Shown piece by piece: positions 8,157 through 17,900 of a stretch of 64,000 nt of DNA. The DNA comes from JABMQB01 sp963677475 (GTDB lineage: Bacteria > Bacteroidota > Bacteroidia > Bacteroidales > Prolixibacteraceae): contig CAXXQD010000009.1 in assembly GCA_963677475.2 (NCBI GenBank), positions 124,001 to 188,000 on the forward strand. The letters are read 5' to 3'. Numbering within the stretch: the first letter of the stretch is position 1; each line of letters starts with the position of its first letter. The notes beneath the pieces are model-generated. The model was given only the letters and a program-made list of their open reading frames with translations. It ran no database searches and was not told where the DNA came from. Position numbers and translations under genes: made by a program.

Positions 8157-10175
8157 ATGCCACATAAATACACAAATCATCTGGAACATGAATCATCTCC
8201 ATATCTTTTGCAGCATGCACATAATCCTGTTGATTGGTATCCATGGGGCGATGAATCCCTGGACAAAGCTAAAAAAGAAGGCAAACTTTTGCTCATCAGT
8301 ATTGGATATGCCGCTTGCCACTGGTGCCATGTAATGGAGCATGAGTCGTTTGAAGATGAACAGGTTGCTGAAATTATGAATGAAAATTTCGTGTGCATAA
8401 AAGTGGATAGGGAAGAAAGACCGGACATTGATCACATTTATATGACTGCTGTTCAATTAATGACACGACATGGTGGCTGGCCATTAAATTGTATTGCATT
8501 GCCTGATGGAAGACCGATTTGGGGAGGGACTTATTTCCCGAAAGAAAATTGGGTTCAAACTTTAATCACGATTGCCGATTTTTATAGGAACGAAAAAGAT
8601 AAAGCAGAAGAATATGCCGCTCAATTGCAGAATGGCATTGTGCAAAGTGCGCTGGTTCAGGTACAAAATGAAAAAGAAAACCTGGAATTTAGGAAGGTAG
8701 AATCTGCAGCTGCAAAATGGAAAACCTACCTTGATTTTATTGAAGGTGGAAACGATGGCGCACCAAAGTTTATGTTGCCCAATAATTTGCTCTTTTTGTT
8801 GAGGTATGGGCATCAGCAAAACGATGAAGAATTATTGTCTTATATACAAACAACTTTGGAGAAAATGGCTTTTGGCGGGATTTACGACCATATTGGGGGT
8901 GGTTTCGCTAGATATTCGGTCGACGCACATTGGAAAGTTCCGCATTTTGAAAAAATGTTGTACGATAACGCACAATTGTTAAGCCTTTATTCTCAAGCAT
9001 ACCAAAAATTTAAAAATCCTTTGTATGAAAACGTTGTTAACGAAATCATAGGTTTTGTGAAACGTGAAATGACTTCTCCCGAATTTGGATTTTATTCATC
9101 ATTGGATGCCGATTCGGAAGGGGAGGAAGGGAAATTTTATGTCTGGGGAAAAGAAGAATTACTGGCTTTGTTAGGTGAAGAATTCAATTTGTTTTCCGAT
9201 TATTTTAATGTTAATAACCATGGCTACTGGGAGCATGGAAATTATATCCTGCTTCGAAAGCATAGTGATTCTAAAATAGCTGAAAAGCATGGTTTGGACG
9301 TCTTCCAACTTCAAAAGAAAGTCAGAAAGTGGAAAATACTTTTACTGCAAGAAAGGGAAAAACGTATAGTTCCCGGATTAGATAATAAAATACTGGCTTC
9401 GTGGAATGCTTTAATGAATAAGGGTTTGGTTGATGCCTACAAAGCTTTTGGGAAAAAAGAGTTTCTGGATTTAGCCATTAAAAATGCCGATTTTTTATCT
9501 GGGAATATGATTAAAACGGATGGAAGTATGTTCCACTCGTTCAATAATAATCAGGCAAAAGTGGATGCGTTTTTAGAGGATTATGCATTTACCGTTCAGG
9601 CATTTATTGCACTTTTTGAAACCATTGGCAATGAGGATTACTTACAATCTGCAGCGCAATTGACCGAATATACCTTTGAACATTTCTTTGATGCTCAACT
9701 GGGTATTTTTTATTTCACTTCCAATAATCAAAAGGGGCTTATTTCCAAAACGATTGAGGTTCACGATAATGTTATTCCTGCTTCTAACTCTGTGATGGCA
9801 ATCAACTTATTTAAGTTAGGGCATTTGCTCTACAAACCCTTTTATGGTATGATTTCAAAAGATATGCTTGCAATAGTTGCCAAAGGAATACAAGATTATC
9901 CATCAGGGCACAGCAATTGGTTGCAGCATTATTTAAATTATACAAATAACCATTATGAACTTGCAATAAGTGGTACAGGAGCAAAAGCAATGAACCAGCA
10001 GATTCAAAAACATTATCTCCCCAATGTACTGTTTTGTATTAGTAAGGAAGAAAGTGATCTGCCTTTGCTAAGGCAACGGTTTGTGGCAGATAAGACCCAT
10101 GCATATGTATGTGAGAATAATTCTTGCCAACTTCCGGTTGAAGACATTAGTGAAGTTTTACAATTAATAAAATAA
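8157..10175 (+). CDS. Thioredoxin-fold/glycoside-hydrolase-like protein, YyaL (DUF255) family
   Basis: At 672 aa it has the usual length of the YyaL/SPATA20 family. The N-terminal 160 residues are a DUF255 thioredoxin-like domain (HESSPYLLQHAHNPVDWYPW, then ACHWCHVMEHESF with the redox CxxC). The rest is an (alpha/alpha)-barrel typical of the family: GGIYDHIGGGFARYSVD, VPHFEKMLYDNAQL, LDADSEGEEGKFYVW and the late EVHDNVIPASNSVMA. No signal peptide, so cytosolic. The biochemical function of the family is not settled. The FAD-oxidoreductase gene follows after six bases, pointing to co-transcription. Confidence 0.9.
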   Translation: MPHKYTNHLEHESSPYLLQHAHNPVDWYPWGDESLDKAKKEGKLLLISIGYAACHWCHVMEHESFEDEQVAEIMNENFVCIKVDREERPDIDHIYMTAVQLMTRHGGWPLNCIALPDGRPIWGGTYFPKENWVQTLITIADFYRNEKDKAEEYAAQLQNGIVQSALVQVQNEKENLEFRKVESAAAKWKTYLDFIEGGNDGAPKFMLPNNLLFLLRYGHQQNDEELLSYIQTTLEKMAFGGIYDHIGGGFARYSVDAHWKVPHFEKMLYDNAQLLSLYSQAYQKFKNPLYENVVNEIIGFVKREMTSPEFGFYSSLDADSEGEEGKFYVWGKEELLALLGEEFNLFSDYFNVNNHGYWEHGNYILLRKHSDSKIAEKHGLDVFQLQKKVRKWKILLLQEREKRIVPGLDNKILASWNALMNKGLVDAYKAFGKKEFLDLAIKNADFLSGNMIKTDGSMFHSFNNNQAKVDAFLEDYAFTVQAFIALFETIGNEDYLQSAAQLTEYTFEHFFDAQLGIFYFTSNNQKGLISKTIEVHDNVIPASNSVMAINLFKLGHLLYKPFYGMISKDMLAIVAKGIQDYPSGHSNWLQHYLNYTNNHYELAISGTGAKAMNQQIQKHYLPNVLFCISKEESDLPLLRQRFVADKTHAYVCENNSCQLPVEDISEVLQLIK

Positions 10176-10181
10176 ACTGTT

Positions 10182-11234
10182 TTGAAGAAATTACCTTACA
10201 TTATTGTTGGACAGGGATTGGCTGGAACCATGCTTGCCCTTGAAATGGAAAAAGCCGGAATCCCTTTTCAAATTGTTGCATCCCCATCAAAAACAAGTGC
10301 ATCATCAGTTGCTGCAGGAATTGTTAATCCACTGGTATTTAAAAGGCTTACAAAAAGTTGGATGGTCGATGAAGCACTTCCATTCGCTTTTGATACTTAT
10401 TCAGCATTGGAAACAAGGTTCTCAAAAAAGTTTTTTCACCCAATCGATATTTTAAAACCGCTTTCGAAACAAGAATTTTTGCTTTGGAATGAGAAAAAAG
10501 AAAGTGGTGGATTCGATGACTACATAAGCAATATTGAAAAAGATAAATACCAACAAGGGCTGCATCGTTTCTATGGTTTCGGACAAGTTAAAAACTCAGG
10601 GTACCTGGAAACTTCGTTGTTCTTAAAAACGCTTGCTAAGTACTTTACAAACAACGGGAATCTTTTGCGGGCTAATTTTGAATATGACGATGTTCGTTTG
10701 GAAAAGGAAAATGTATTCTGGAAAGGATCGGAAGTTGCCGGCATTATTTTTTGCAAAGGGTTTCATTCGATTTACAATCCGTATTTTAAATTCATCAAGT
10801 TTGCTCCCTCAAAAGGAGAATTGCTGCTGGTCAATGCACCTGAATTGTCTGGAAATTATATTTATACAAAAAAAGTGTATGTATTGCCGGTTGGGCGCTC
10901 GGTTTTTAAGGTTGGCTCAACCTATAATTGGGATGATTTTACGGATCAACCCACCAAAGCAGGAAGGGAATCTATTGAGGATCGTTTGCAAGACTTGATT
11001 TCGGTTCCTTATAAAGTAGAGCAACATTGGGCAGGAGTTCGGCCAACCGTTAAAGACAGGCGCCCGGTAATGGGTTTTCATCCAGAGTATCCAGGGTTGG
11101 GGATGTTCAATGGTTTAGGTACAAAAGGTGTGATGCTTGCCCCATATTTTGCCAAAGAAATGGTCAAATTAATTCAGGATAAGAACCATTCAATAAACCC
11201 GGAGGTTGCCTTAGGTCGATTTTATGACAAATAG
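10182..11234 (+). CDS. FAD-dependent oxidoreductase, DAO (D-amino-acid oxidase) superfamily
   Basis: A 350-aa flavoprotein. The only start that keeps the Rossmann dinucleotide-binding motif (IIVGQGLAGTMLALEME, GxGxxG) is the TTG at 10182, six bases after the YyaL-type stop, so an unusual start codon is called here. Further family marks are SSVAAGIVNP near residue 40, PSKGELLLVNAP mid-protein, and the C-terminal VRPTVKDRRPVMGFHPEYPG and NGLGTKGVMLAPYFA, which bind the flavin ribityl/diphosphate. Members oxidise amines or amino acids such as glycine, sarcosine or D-amino acids. Substrate cannot be told. Translationally linked with its upstream neighbour. Confidence 0.85.
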   Translation: MKKLPYIIVGQGLAGTMLALEMEKAGIPFQIVASPSKTSASSVAAGIVNPLVFKRLTKSWMVDEALPFAFDTYSALETRFSKKFFHPIDILKPLSKQEFLLWNEKKESGGFDDYISNIEKDKYQQGLHRFYGFGQVKNSGYLETSLFLKTLAKYFTNNGNLLRANFEYDDVRLEKENVFWKGSEVAGIIFCKGFHSIYNPYFKFIKFAPSKGELLLVNAPELSGNYIYTKKVYVLPVGRSVFKVGSTYNWDDFTDQPTKAGRESIEDRLQDLISVPYKVEQHWAGVRPTVKDRRPVMGFHPEYPGLGMFNGLGTKGVMLAPYFAKEMVKLIQDKNHSINPEVALGRFYDK

Positions 11235-11387
11235 AAAACCTTAACAAAAATCAGTGATATGAGCCATTTTGCAGATGAAATGTAACTACTTGTGGATAAC
11301 CAGTAGATATGTATCTAAAATCCCTTTTTTGAAGCTGTAATTTTTGTACCTTCATTGCTGCAAAATTCAACTTTACAAAATACCAAA

Positions 11388-11873
11388 ATGAAATCAATTA
11401 ATCGCCGGAATTTTATTCTGAAAAGTGCGGGTGCTGCTGGCTGCCTGCTTCTAATGAAACCAGAATTGTTTGCCAATCATACTTTTCCTTTTGAAGATAA
11501 GGTCCCGAACCCTGCCGAGCTAAACTACTGTGGGTATAAATGTCCCGATAATTGCCCATTCAAGATTGCTTCTGAGAAAAATGATCCAAAATTAAAAAAG
11601 GAAGCCTACGACCAGTGGAATATAAAAGAAACCAGAGGAGTTGATTTTGAGGCAGATAAAATTTTCTGCTTTGGCTGTAAAAATAAAGAAAAACCGGAAG
11701 GGATTGTTTTAACTGGTTGCACAGTAAGATCTTGTGCGATTGAAAAGAAACTTGATTCTTGCATTCAATGTGAAGAGTTGGCTGAATGCAAAAAAGATTT
11801 GTGGGACAAGTTTCCAAAATTCAAGGAACAAGTTATTAAAATGCAGGAAGTATATTTTGAATCAAAAATCTAA
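11388..11873 (+). CDS. Tat-exported cysteine-rich DUF3795 protein
   Basis: I start at the ATG at 11388 because the next residues form a Tat signal (NRRNFILKSAGAAGC, then a hydrophobic stretch). A longer frame upstream lacks a credible start. The remaining ~130 residues carry at least ten cysteines in pairs: CGYKCPDNCPF, FCFGCKNK, TGCTVRSCA, SCIQCEELAECK. This matches DUF3795, usually a small cytosolic protein; Tat export of a folded, cysteine-loaded form implies a cofactor (Fe-S or zinc) inserted before transport. Function unknown. It sits just upstream of a PQQ-type propeller lipoprotein (16 bases gap), so both may belong to one periplasmic redox unit. Confidence 0.8.
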   Translation: MKSINRRNFILKSAGAAGCLLLMKPELFANHTFPFEDKVPNPAELNYCGYKCPDNCPFKIASEKNDPKLKKEAYDQWNIKETRGVDFEADKIFCFGCKNKEKPEGIVLTGCTVRSCAIEKKLDSCIQCEELAECKKDLWDKFPKFKEQVIKMQEVYFESKI

Positions 11874-11889
11874 ACATAAAAACGGCACT

Positions 11890-13137
11890 ATGAAATTAAC
11901 TGTACTATCTCTCTTGGCAATTCTGTTCTTTGCCTGTTCATCCAATCAAAAAGAAACAAAAATCTACCAATGGAGGGGGGAAAACAGAGCAGGTATCTAT
12001 TTGGAAGAAAACTTATTGGATAAATGGCCAGATGAAGGTCCAAAAGAGATTTGGTCAACAGAAATCCTTGGATCAGGCTATGGCTCACCAACTATCACTG
12101 ATGAAAAAATCTTCGTTACCGGAACCCTGGATAGTACAGCCATTTTGTTTTGTTTTGATTTGCAGGGTGAATTGCTTTGGCAAACGGATTATGGTTTAGA
12201 GTGGGTGGTTAATTTCCCGGGATCACGGTCGGCGCCTACTGTGGTTGATGATATGGTTTACGTTGGCTCAGGTCGGGGCAATTTATATTGTATAAACACA
12301 GCAGGGCAAGTTGTTTGGTCAAAAGATTTTGTGGATGATTTCCAGGGACAGATGACCCGGTTTGGAGTATCGGAAGCAGCATTGGTTGATGGCGATATGG
12401 TATTTTGGACTCCGGGAGGCGAAGAGCATAATGTTGTTGCATTAAACAGGTTCACGGGTGAATTGGTTTGGAGTTGCAAGGCTGCAGGTGAAAGACCTGG
12501 ATATAACTCCCCACTTTTAATTGAATTGCCAACAAGGAAGTTGCTTGTAACATTCACCGCTTATAATTTGGTTGGAATTGATGTGGCAACCGGTGAACTT
12601 TTGTGGAAGCACGAACAGGACAATACGCCCCTGGAAAAAAGATCACTAGGCCGTGGCGATACGCATGGCAATACAGCTGTTTTTGATAATGGATTTATTT
12701 ACTATGCGGCAGGTGATGGCAATTGTGGTGTAAAACTGGAATTGTCTGAAGATGGTTCATCCATTAAAGAAGTGTGGAGAAATAAAGGCTTTGATTGTTA
12801 TATGGGCGGAATTGTGAAACTTGGAGATGTGGTTTACGGATGTGGTACCCGCAAAAAAGACCTGAAAGCGATTAATGCAACTAGCGGTATTATGACCGAT
12901 TCTTTAAAAATAGGAAGTGGAAGCATAATTGAAGCAGATAGCAGGATTTATTATTACAATCAAAAAGGGGAAGTTAATTTGATCGACTACGGTAAGGATT
13001 CAATGGAAGTTATAAGTTCCTTTAAAATTGAGAAAGGGACACAGGAACACTTTGCGCATCCGGTGATAGCCGATGGTGTCTTATACATAAGAAGGGGATC
13101 AGCCCTTATCGCTTATGACATTAAAGATCCGGCTTAA
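11890..13137 (+). CDS. PQQ-like beta-propeller lipoprotein
   Basis: I start at 11890 (ATG), which gives a clean lipoprotein signal, MKLTVLSLLAILFFAC; a longer frame begins inside the upstream gene. The mature protein of about 400 residues has repeated propeller blades of the PQQ/quinoprotein type (GSGYGSPTITDEKIFVTG, FDLQGELLWQTD, NTAGQVVWSKDF, NRFTGELVWSCK, DVATGELLWKHE). It lacks the full set of alcohol dehydrogenase active-site residues that I could recognise, so it may be a structural or BamB-like propeller or an uncharacterised quinoprotein. Anchored in the periplasm by its lipid. Probably co-transcribed with the DUF3795 gene; the sugar dehydrogenase gene downstream is separated by 266 bases. 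Confidence 0.82.
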   Translation: MKLTVLSLLAILFFACSSNQKETKIYQWRGENRAGIYLEENLLDKWPDEGPKEIWSTEILGSGYGSPTITDEKIFVTGTLDSTAILFCFDLQGELLWQTDYGLEWVVNFPGSRSAPTVVDDMVYVGSGRGNLYCINTAGQVVWSKDFVDDFQGQMTRFGVSEAALVDGDMVFWTPGGEEHNVVALNRFTGELVWSCKAAGERPGYNSPLLIELPTRKLLVTFTAYNLVGIDVATGELLWKHEQDNTPLEKRSLGRGDTHGNTAVFDNGFIYYAAGDGNCGVKLELSEDGSSIKEVWRNKGFDCYMGGIVKLGDVVYGCGTRKKDLKAINATSGIMTDSLKIGSGSIIEADSRIYYYNQKGEVNLIDYGKDSMEVISSFKIEKGTQEHFAHPVIADGVLYIRRGSALIAYDIKDPA

Positions 13138-13262
13138 ATCAGTGAGACTATGATTTTGTTTTCAAAATCATTAAGCCGAACTGATCCCGAGCGGTAGACG
13201 AGGGATCTCATGGGTTTTATTCCCCGCACCTTGGTGCGAATAAAGTAATGATTTTCCCTTGT

Positions 13263-13294
13263 GATTCCTCATTAGCTTGCTGAGAGGAGTTTCA
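13263..13294. repeat. Small palindromic intergenic repeat, copy 1
   Basis: A short imperfect palindrome, CCTCATTAGCTTGCTGAGAGG, is split here into arms CCTC and GAGAGG around TAGCTTGCT and followed by AGTTTCA. The same core occurs at 40002-40033 and, more diverged, at 39939-39965, all between genes. It resembles dispersed REP-like elements of Bacteroidota. Confidence 0.5.
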
Positions 13295-13403
13295 TTAATT
13301 TTTCCCTGGTAAAAAATTGGCTAATTCGGGGCAGTTTTGATAAACCATCTTCTATTTGAAGTGTTATGGTTTTAATTTAAAGACATTAAATTAAATCTTC
13401 GAA

Positions 13404-14858
13404 ATGAAAAAAATCCCGGGACTAAGTTTGTCAATTGCTTTTGCTTTTTTAAGTATTTTAACGGTTTCATGCCAAAATTCGGCTTCATCAAAACCGGATA
13501 ATAAGGAGGCTTTATCCCCTTCTGCAAAAACCTATCAGAACTATTGTGCCACATGCCATGGGGCTGATTTGAATGGGGGGAATTCTAAAAGCCTGATAGA
13601 TAAGGTTTGGGATTTTGGCGATAAATCAAGCTACATAGCTAGAAATATAAAATTCGGAATCACTCATCTCGGAATGCCTTCTTTTGAAGGAATCCTATCG
13701 GATGATGAAATCAATGGATTGGTAAGTTATATCAAAGAAATGGAAAATGCAGCAGGTTTTGAAATGCCTAATTTGCCTGCTGAGCTGGAAACCATTGAAT
13801 ATAAAATCAAGTCCGAAGAATATGCCACTGGATTGGAAATACCTTGGAGCATTGTATTTATAGACGAAAATAAAGCACTTGTAACCGAGCGCCCCGGACG
13901 GTTACGAATCATCGAAAACGGTAATTTGTTACCTGACCCTGTGAATGGTACACCAAAGGTGTTGCATGCGGGGCAAGGTGGTTTATTGGATGTTGCTATC
14001 GATCCTGATTTTGAAAATAATGGCTGGGTATATCTTTCGTATAGCCATGAAATTGAACAACGAAAAGGCGATCGAAGATCGGCAGCTATGACACGAATAG
14101 TTCGGGGTAAAATCAAAGATAATAATTGGATAAACCAAGAAGTTATTTTTGAGGCTCCCCACGAAATGTATAAAACAACCAGGCACCATTATGGCAGCCG
14201 GATTGTGTTTGACCCTGAGGGACATTTGTATTTCAGCATAGGCGAACGTGGATATCAGGACGATGCGCAGGATATTTCCCTTCCAAATGGAAAGGTGCAC
14301 CGAATAAATAGGGATGGTTCTATACCAAAGGATAATCCTTTCGTAAATACAAAAGGGGCAATGGCTTCTATTTTTAGTTATGGGAACAGAAATATCCAGG
14401 GAATGTCGGTTCATCCCGAAACTGGGGAGGTGTGGGCAACCGAACACGGACCAATGGGTGGTGACGAACTTAACCTGATTAAAGCAGGAAATAACTATGG
14501 CTGGCCTGTGATTACTTACGGTCGAAATTATAACGGTACGGTTATTACCGAAGAGCGCAGAAAAGAAGGAATGCAACAACCCGCATTTTACTGGAACCCT
14601 TCACCTGCATTTTGTGGCCTCGATTTTTACAAAGGTGAACTGTTCCCGAAATGGAAGAATAAACTATTGGTTGGGGCATTAAAATTTGAAGAAGTTAAAT
14701 TGCTGACCATTGCCGATGATCGGGTAATCCACGAAGAAATATTGATCAAAAATGCCGGAAGGGTGCGCGATGTGGAATGTGGTTCCGATGGGGCAGTGTA
14801 TGTTGTATTAAACGATCCGGATGAAATATTACGTTTGGTGCCAACAGCCGAAAAATAA
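13404..14858 (+). CDS. Cytochrome c / PQQ-dependent sugar dehydrogenase fusion lipoprotein
   Basis: A 484-aa protein. The signal MKKIPGLSLSIAFAFLSI ends in a lipobox (TVSC). Residues about 40-115 form a small cytochrome c domain with heme motif CATCH and a later Met ligand candidate (GMPSFEG). Residues about 130-480 are a soluble-glucose-dehydrogenase (GSDH) type six-bladed propeller: TGLEIPWSIVF, ALVTERPGRLRI, GQGGLLDVAIDPDF, SIGERGYQDDAQ, YGNRNIQGMSVHP, EHGPMGGDELNLI, NNYGWPVITYG. It should oxidise aldoses or related sugars in the periplasm with PQQ and pass electrons to its own heme. No PQQ synthesis genes are in the window, so the cofactor source is unknown. Confidence 0.88.
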   Translation: MKKIPGLSLSIAFAFLSILTVSCQNSASSKPDNKEALSPSAKTYQNYCATCHGADLNGGNSKSLIDKVWDFGDKSSYIARNIKFGITHLGMPSFEGILSDDEINGLVSYIKEMENAAGFEMPNLPAELETIEYKIKSEEYATGLEIPWSIVFIDENKALVTERPGRLRIIENGNLLPDPVNGTPKVLHAGQGGLLDVAIDPDFENNGWVYLSYSHEIEQRKGDRRSAAMTRIVRGKIKDNNWINQEVIFEAPHEMYKTTRHHYGSRIVFDPEGHLYFSIGERGYQDDAQDISLPNGKVHRINRDGSIPKDNPFVNTKGAMASIFSYGNRNIQGMSVHPETGEVWATEHGPMGGDELNLIKAGNNYGWPVITYGRNYNGTVITEERRKEGMQQPAFYWNPSPAFCGLDFYKGELFPKWKNKLLVGALKFEEVKLLTIADDRVIHEEILIKNAGRVRDVECGSDGAVYVVLNDPDEILRLVPTAEK

Positions 14859-14983
14859 ATATCATTGCACACTTTTTTAAATTATGGTTTAAATTCAATA
14901 CAATAAAAGATAAAAAGGTATAATATTGCGAAATCTCTTATTTGTTTGTAACTTGCTTCGTACAAATTCAAATCAGAGACGCA

Positions 14984-17900
14984 ATGAATTCAATTACTAA
15001 CAACAAACTATCAATTTCCACATTTGTAAATTTCGTAAAAAAAATCTTCGTTCTCCTTTGCCTGATGGCAACAATACCTATAATTAGTTTTGCTCAAGGG
15101 GGCGATGGAATTCCCAATGAAGCAGAATGGAATGGGGGAGGGTACTCTTTAAAAAAGATAACAAGCAACACGAATATTCCCAGTGGTGTAAATTTCAGTT
15201 ATACCATCTTGTTTACAGCACCTGCTGGTGCAACTTCCGTATCAATTGTTGACAACATCCCATCCGATTTGGTGGTTGTTTCTTTGCCAACACCCGCATT
15301 GGTTAATGGAGTCACACCTACTTTGGCACTTTCCGGAACCGTTGGATCGCAAGTGGTTACCTACGATCTCGTTGGATTGCCCGCAGGAAGTGCTTCATCA
15401 GGATCATTTACCATTGTGGTGAAATTTCCGGAAGGCACGACTTGTACGGGGGCAACTGCCCGAAACAATGCCGGGATATTTACAGATGATTGGCATTACA
15501 CTCCTTATGTCAGTACCACTGCCAGTGCAGTCGATCCATGGAAAGTCGTAAAATCAATTGTTTCAGGATCGGGCCCCGTAGTTAATCCCAACGGAGGCTC
15601 ATGCGGTTACTTAATGGAGCCCGACGGACAAGTTACTTACCGGATTTCGGTTTTAAAAAATAGTCCGTATTACGGGAATGTGGTTGGGCAAAATAATATG
15701 GCAAGTGCTGTGGTAACAGATGTTTTGCCCGCTGGAGCAGTGGTGGTAAGCAGCACGTGTGGCATTGCGCCGGGATCAACCGGAACCATAACATGGCAAC
15801 CAAATTCAGGGTTTTTGGATGCAGCAAATCCATGGGCTTATTATTATTGTGATATTACTGTGAGTTATCCGGCTGCGTCTTTCCCAAATGGAAGTTTTGT
15901 AAACAACCAGGTTGATTTGGATGGGATTATTTGTAATGGCCAGGTTAACCATGTCAGTAATGAAACCTGTATCGAAATTGGTGACATTGTTGCTAATCCG
16001 GGAGCTTATTTCCAGAAAAACATATATCTCACAAACCGGGTACCAGGGTGTACAGGTTTTTATACAGTTGTTTTGTGCAATAACGGGAATGTCGATTTAA
16101 CAGCATTTAATATTGACGATGTTATTCCTTCCGGGATTTCTGTTGATGAGGTTAAAGTATTTGGCGGAAATGCAACAACAACCATGGCTTTAAGTGCTAA
16201 TTCTGGTGCAAATGTTATTTCTTCAAGCATCACAACAAATTCATTTAGTTCGGGGATTTTGGGATATCCGGTTAGTGATTTGCAGTTACAAATGACCGGG
16301 ACACTTCCTGTGACCAAATGCATTTATATGTATATTTATTTTACGGTTGAGCCAAATCCGACCGGAACAGTGGTCACCAATTGTGCCGATTTTGATGGAT
16401 TGGCAAACTCCCTGACCCTTCCTCAGGCCTGCGTTTCATTTACTGTAGATGAAGGAGAACCTCACCCATGTTTATTAAAAGATATATGCTCTCTCCAGGC
16501 AAGTTATGAGCCAGGCGATATTATCCGTTTTCGGATCAGGGTCCAGAATATTGGAAGTGCCGATGTTGTTGGGGCGAGCTTCCAGGATGTATTGCACAGT
16601 AATTTCACTTATGTGGGCAATGAATCCTATTATGTTGCAAATACCTATAATCCAGCTTGTTCATCGGGTGGTGGAATCCCATCAGGAACCACTGCTTGGA
16701 CAGGGGTATCACCAAGCCATAGTGGTAATAACCTTAACTGGAGTTTGCCGGATATTCCTTCGGATTGCCAGTCGTTTTATGTGGGTTATTGTGGTTATTA
16801 CGGAACCTGGGGATTGCCCTATTATTTCATTGAATTTGATGTGATGGTAGATAGCTTGGCAATGCCAGGTGTTACACCAAACAATTATGGAATTTCAGGA
16901 GGGAACCTTACTTCAACTGGTACTTCGAACACAGTTTATGCACTGGTGGTTGCAAGTTTCGGACAAGAAGTTGAAAAGCAGGTTAGTACCGATGGCGGCT
17001 CAACATTTGGTTCATCCGGAACAGTTACTCCCGGTGGAACTGCTCGATACAGGTTAAATTATAAAAATACTTCGAATGTGGGCGTTACCTCTATCAATCT
17101 GGTCGATCTTCTTCCGATGGATGATGGAACGAACGATTGGTTAATCTTAAATCGTGCAGCTAGCAGGGGAAGCCAGTTTTCGGTAACCTATAATAGCAAT
17201 CACAGTACATCATTACTTGGAGGCGGTACACCACTTACTTCATCAATAAGTACATCGCCCGGATTGAATATTTGCCTTCCGGCGATGGGAATTGTTCCGG
17301 GAGTTTGTAATCCTGCATCTTGGGGAGGAACAACAGATCAAAACATTCGTATGGACTATGGTTCTTCATTTTTAAACCCGGGAAGTACCGTTAGGGAAGA
17401 TTTTGATGTTCTTATTCCAGCGAATGCAACGGTACAGGAAACAGCCTGCAACGATTTCGCAGCAATATCAACGGCAGATTTTCTTTTGGATGGTGTTGCT
17501 CAGTCGGTTGCTTTAACTCCGATTGCTGCGCCTCCGGTTTGTATCACTGTGGATACAAGCACTTCATCGACCTGTTGTGATAGCGTAAGACTGGAACAAG
17601 TCTCGGATGCAACTGGGGAAGATTGCTGCGTAAGATTGGTAACCGATTGTGAAGTAAAAGCAATAAATGTGCACGTTTCAAATGGTACAATTAGTTCAGC
17701 GTCCTGGAATTGCGGAACATCGCCAAGTGGTTATGCAGGGCAAAGTTCATTTACTTTTAACGCTAATGCCTGTGTGGTAGATATGATTAATTGCTTCACC
17801 CCTGATCAGCCGGGAACGATCATGGTTTCATACACAATAGTTTTCCAGAATGGGGAAGAATGTGAAAAACGAATTGAACTGGATTGCGGACAAACGAATA

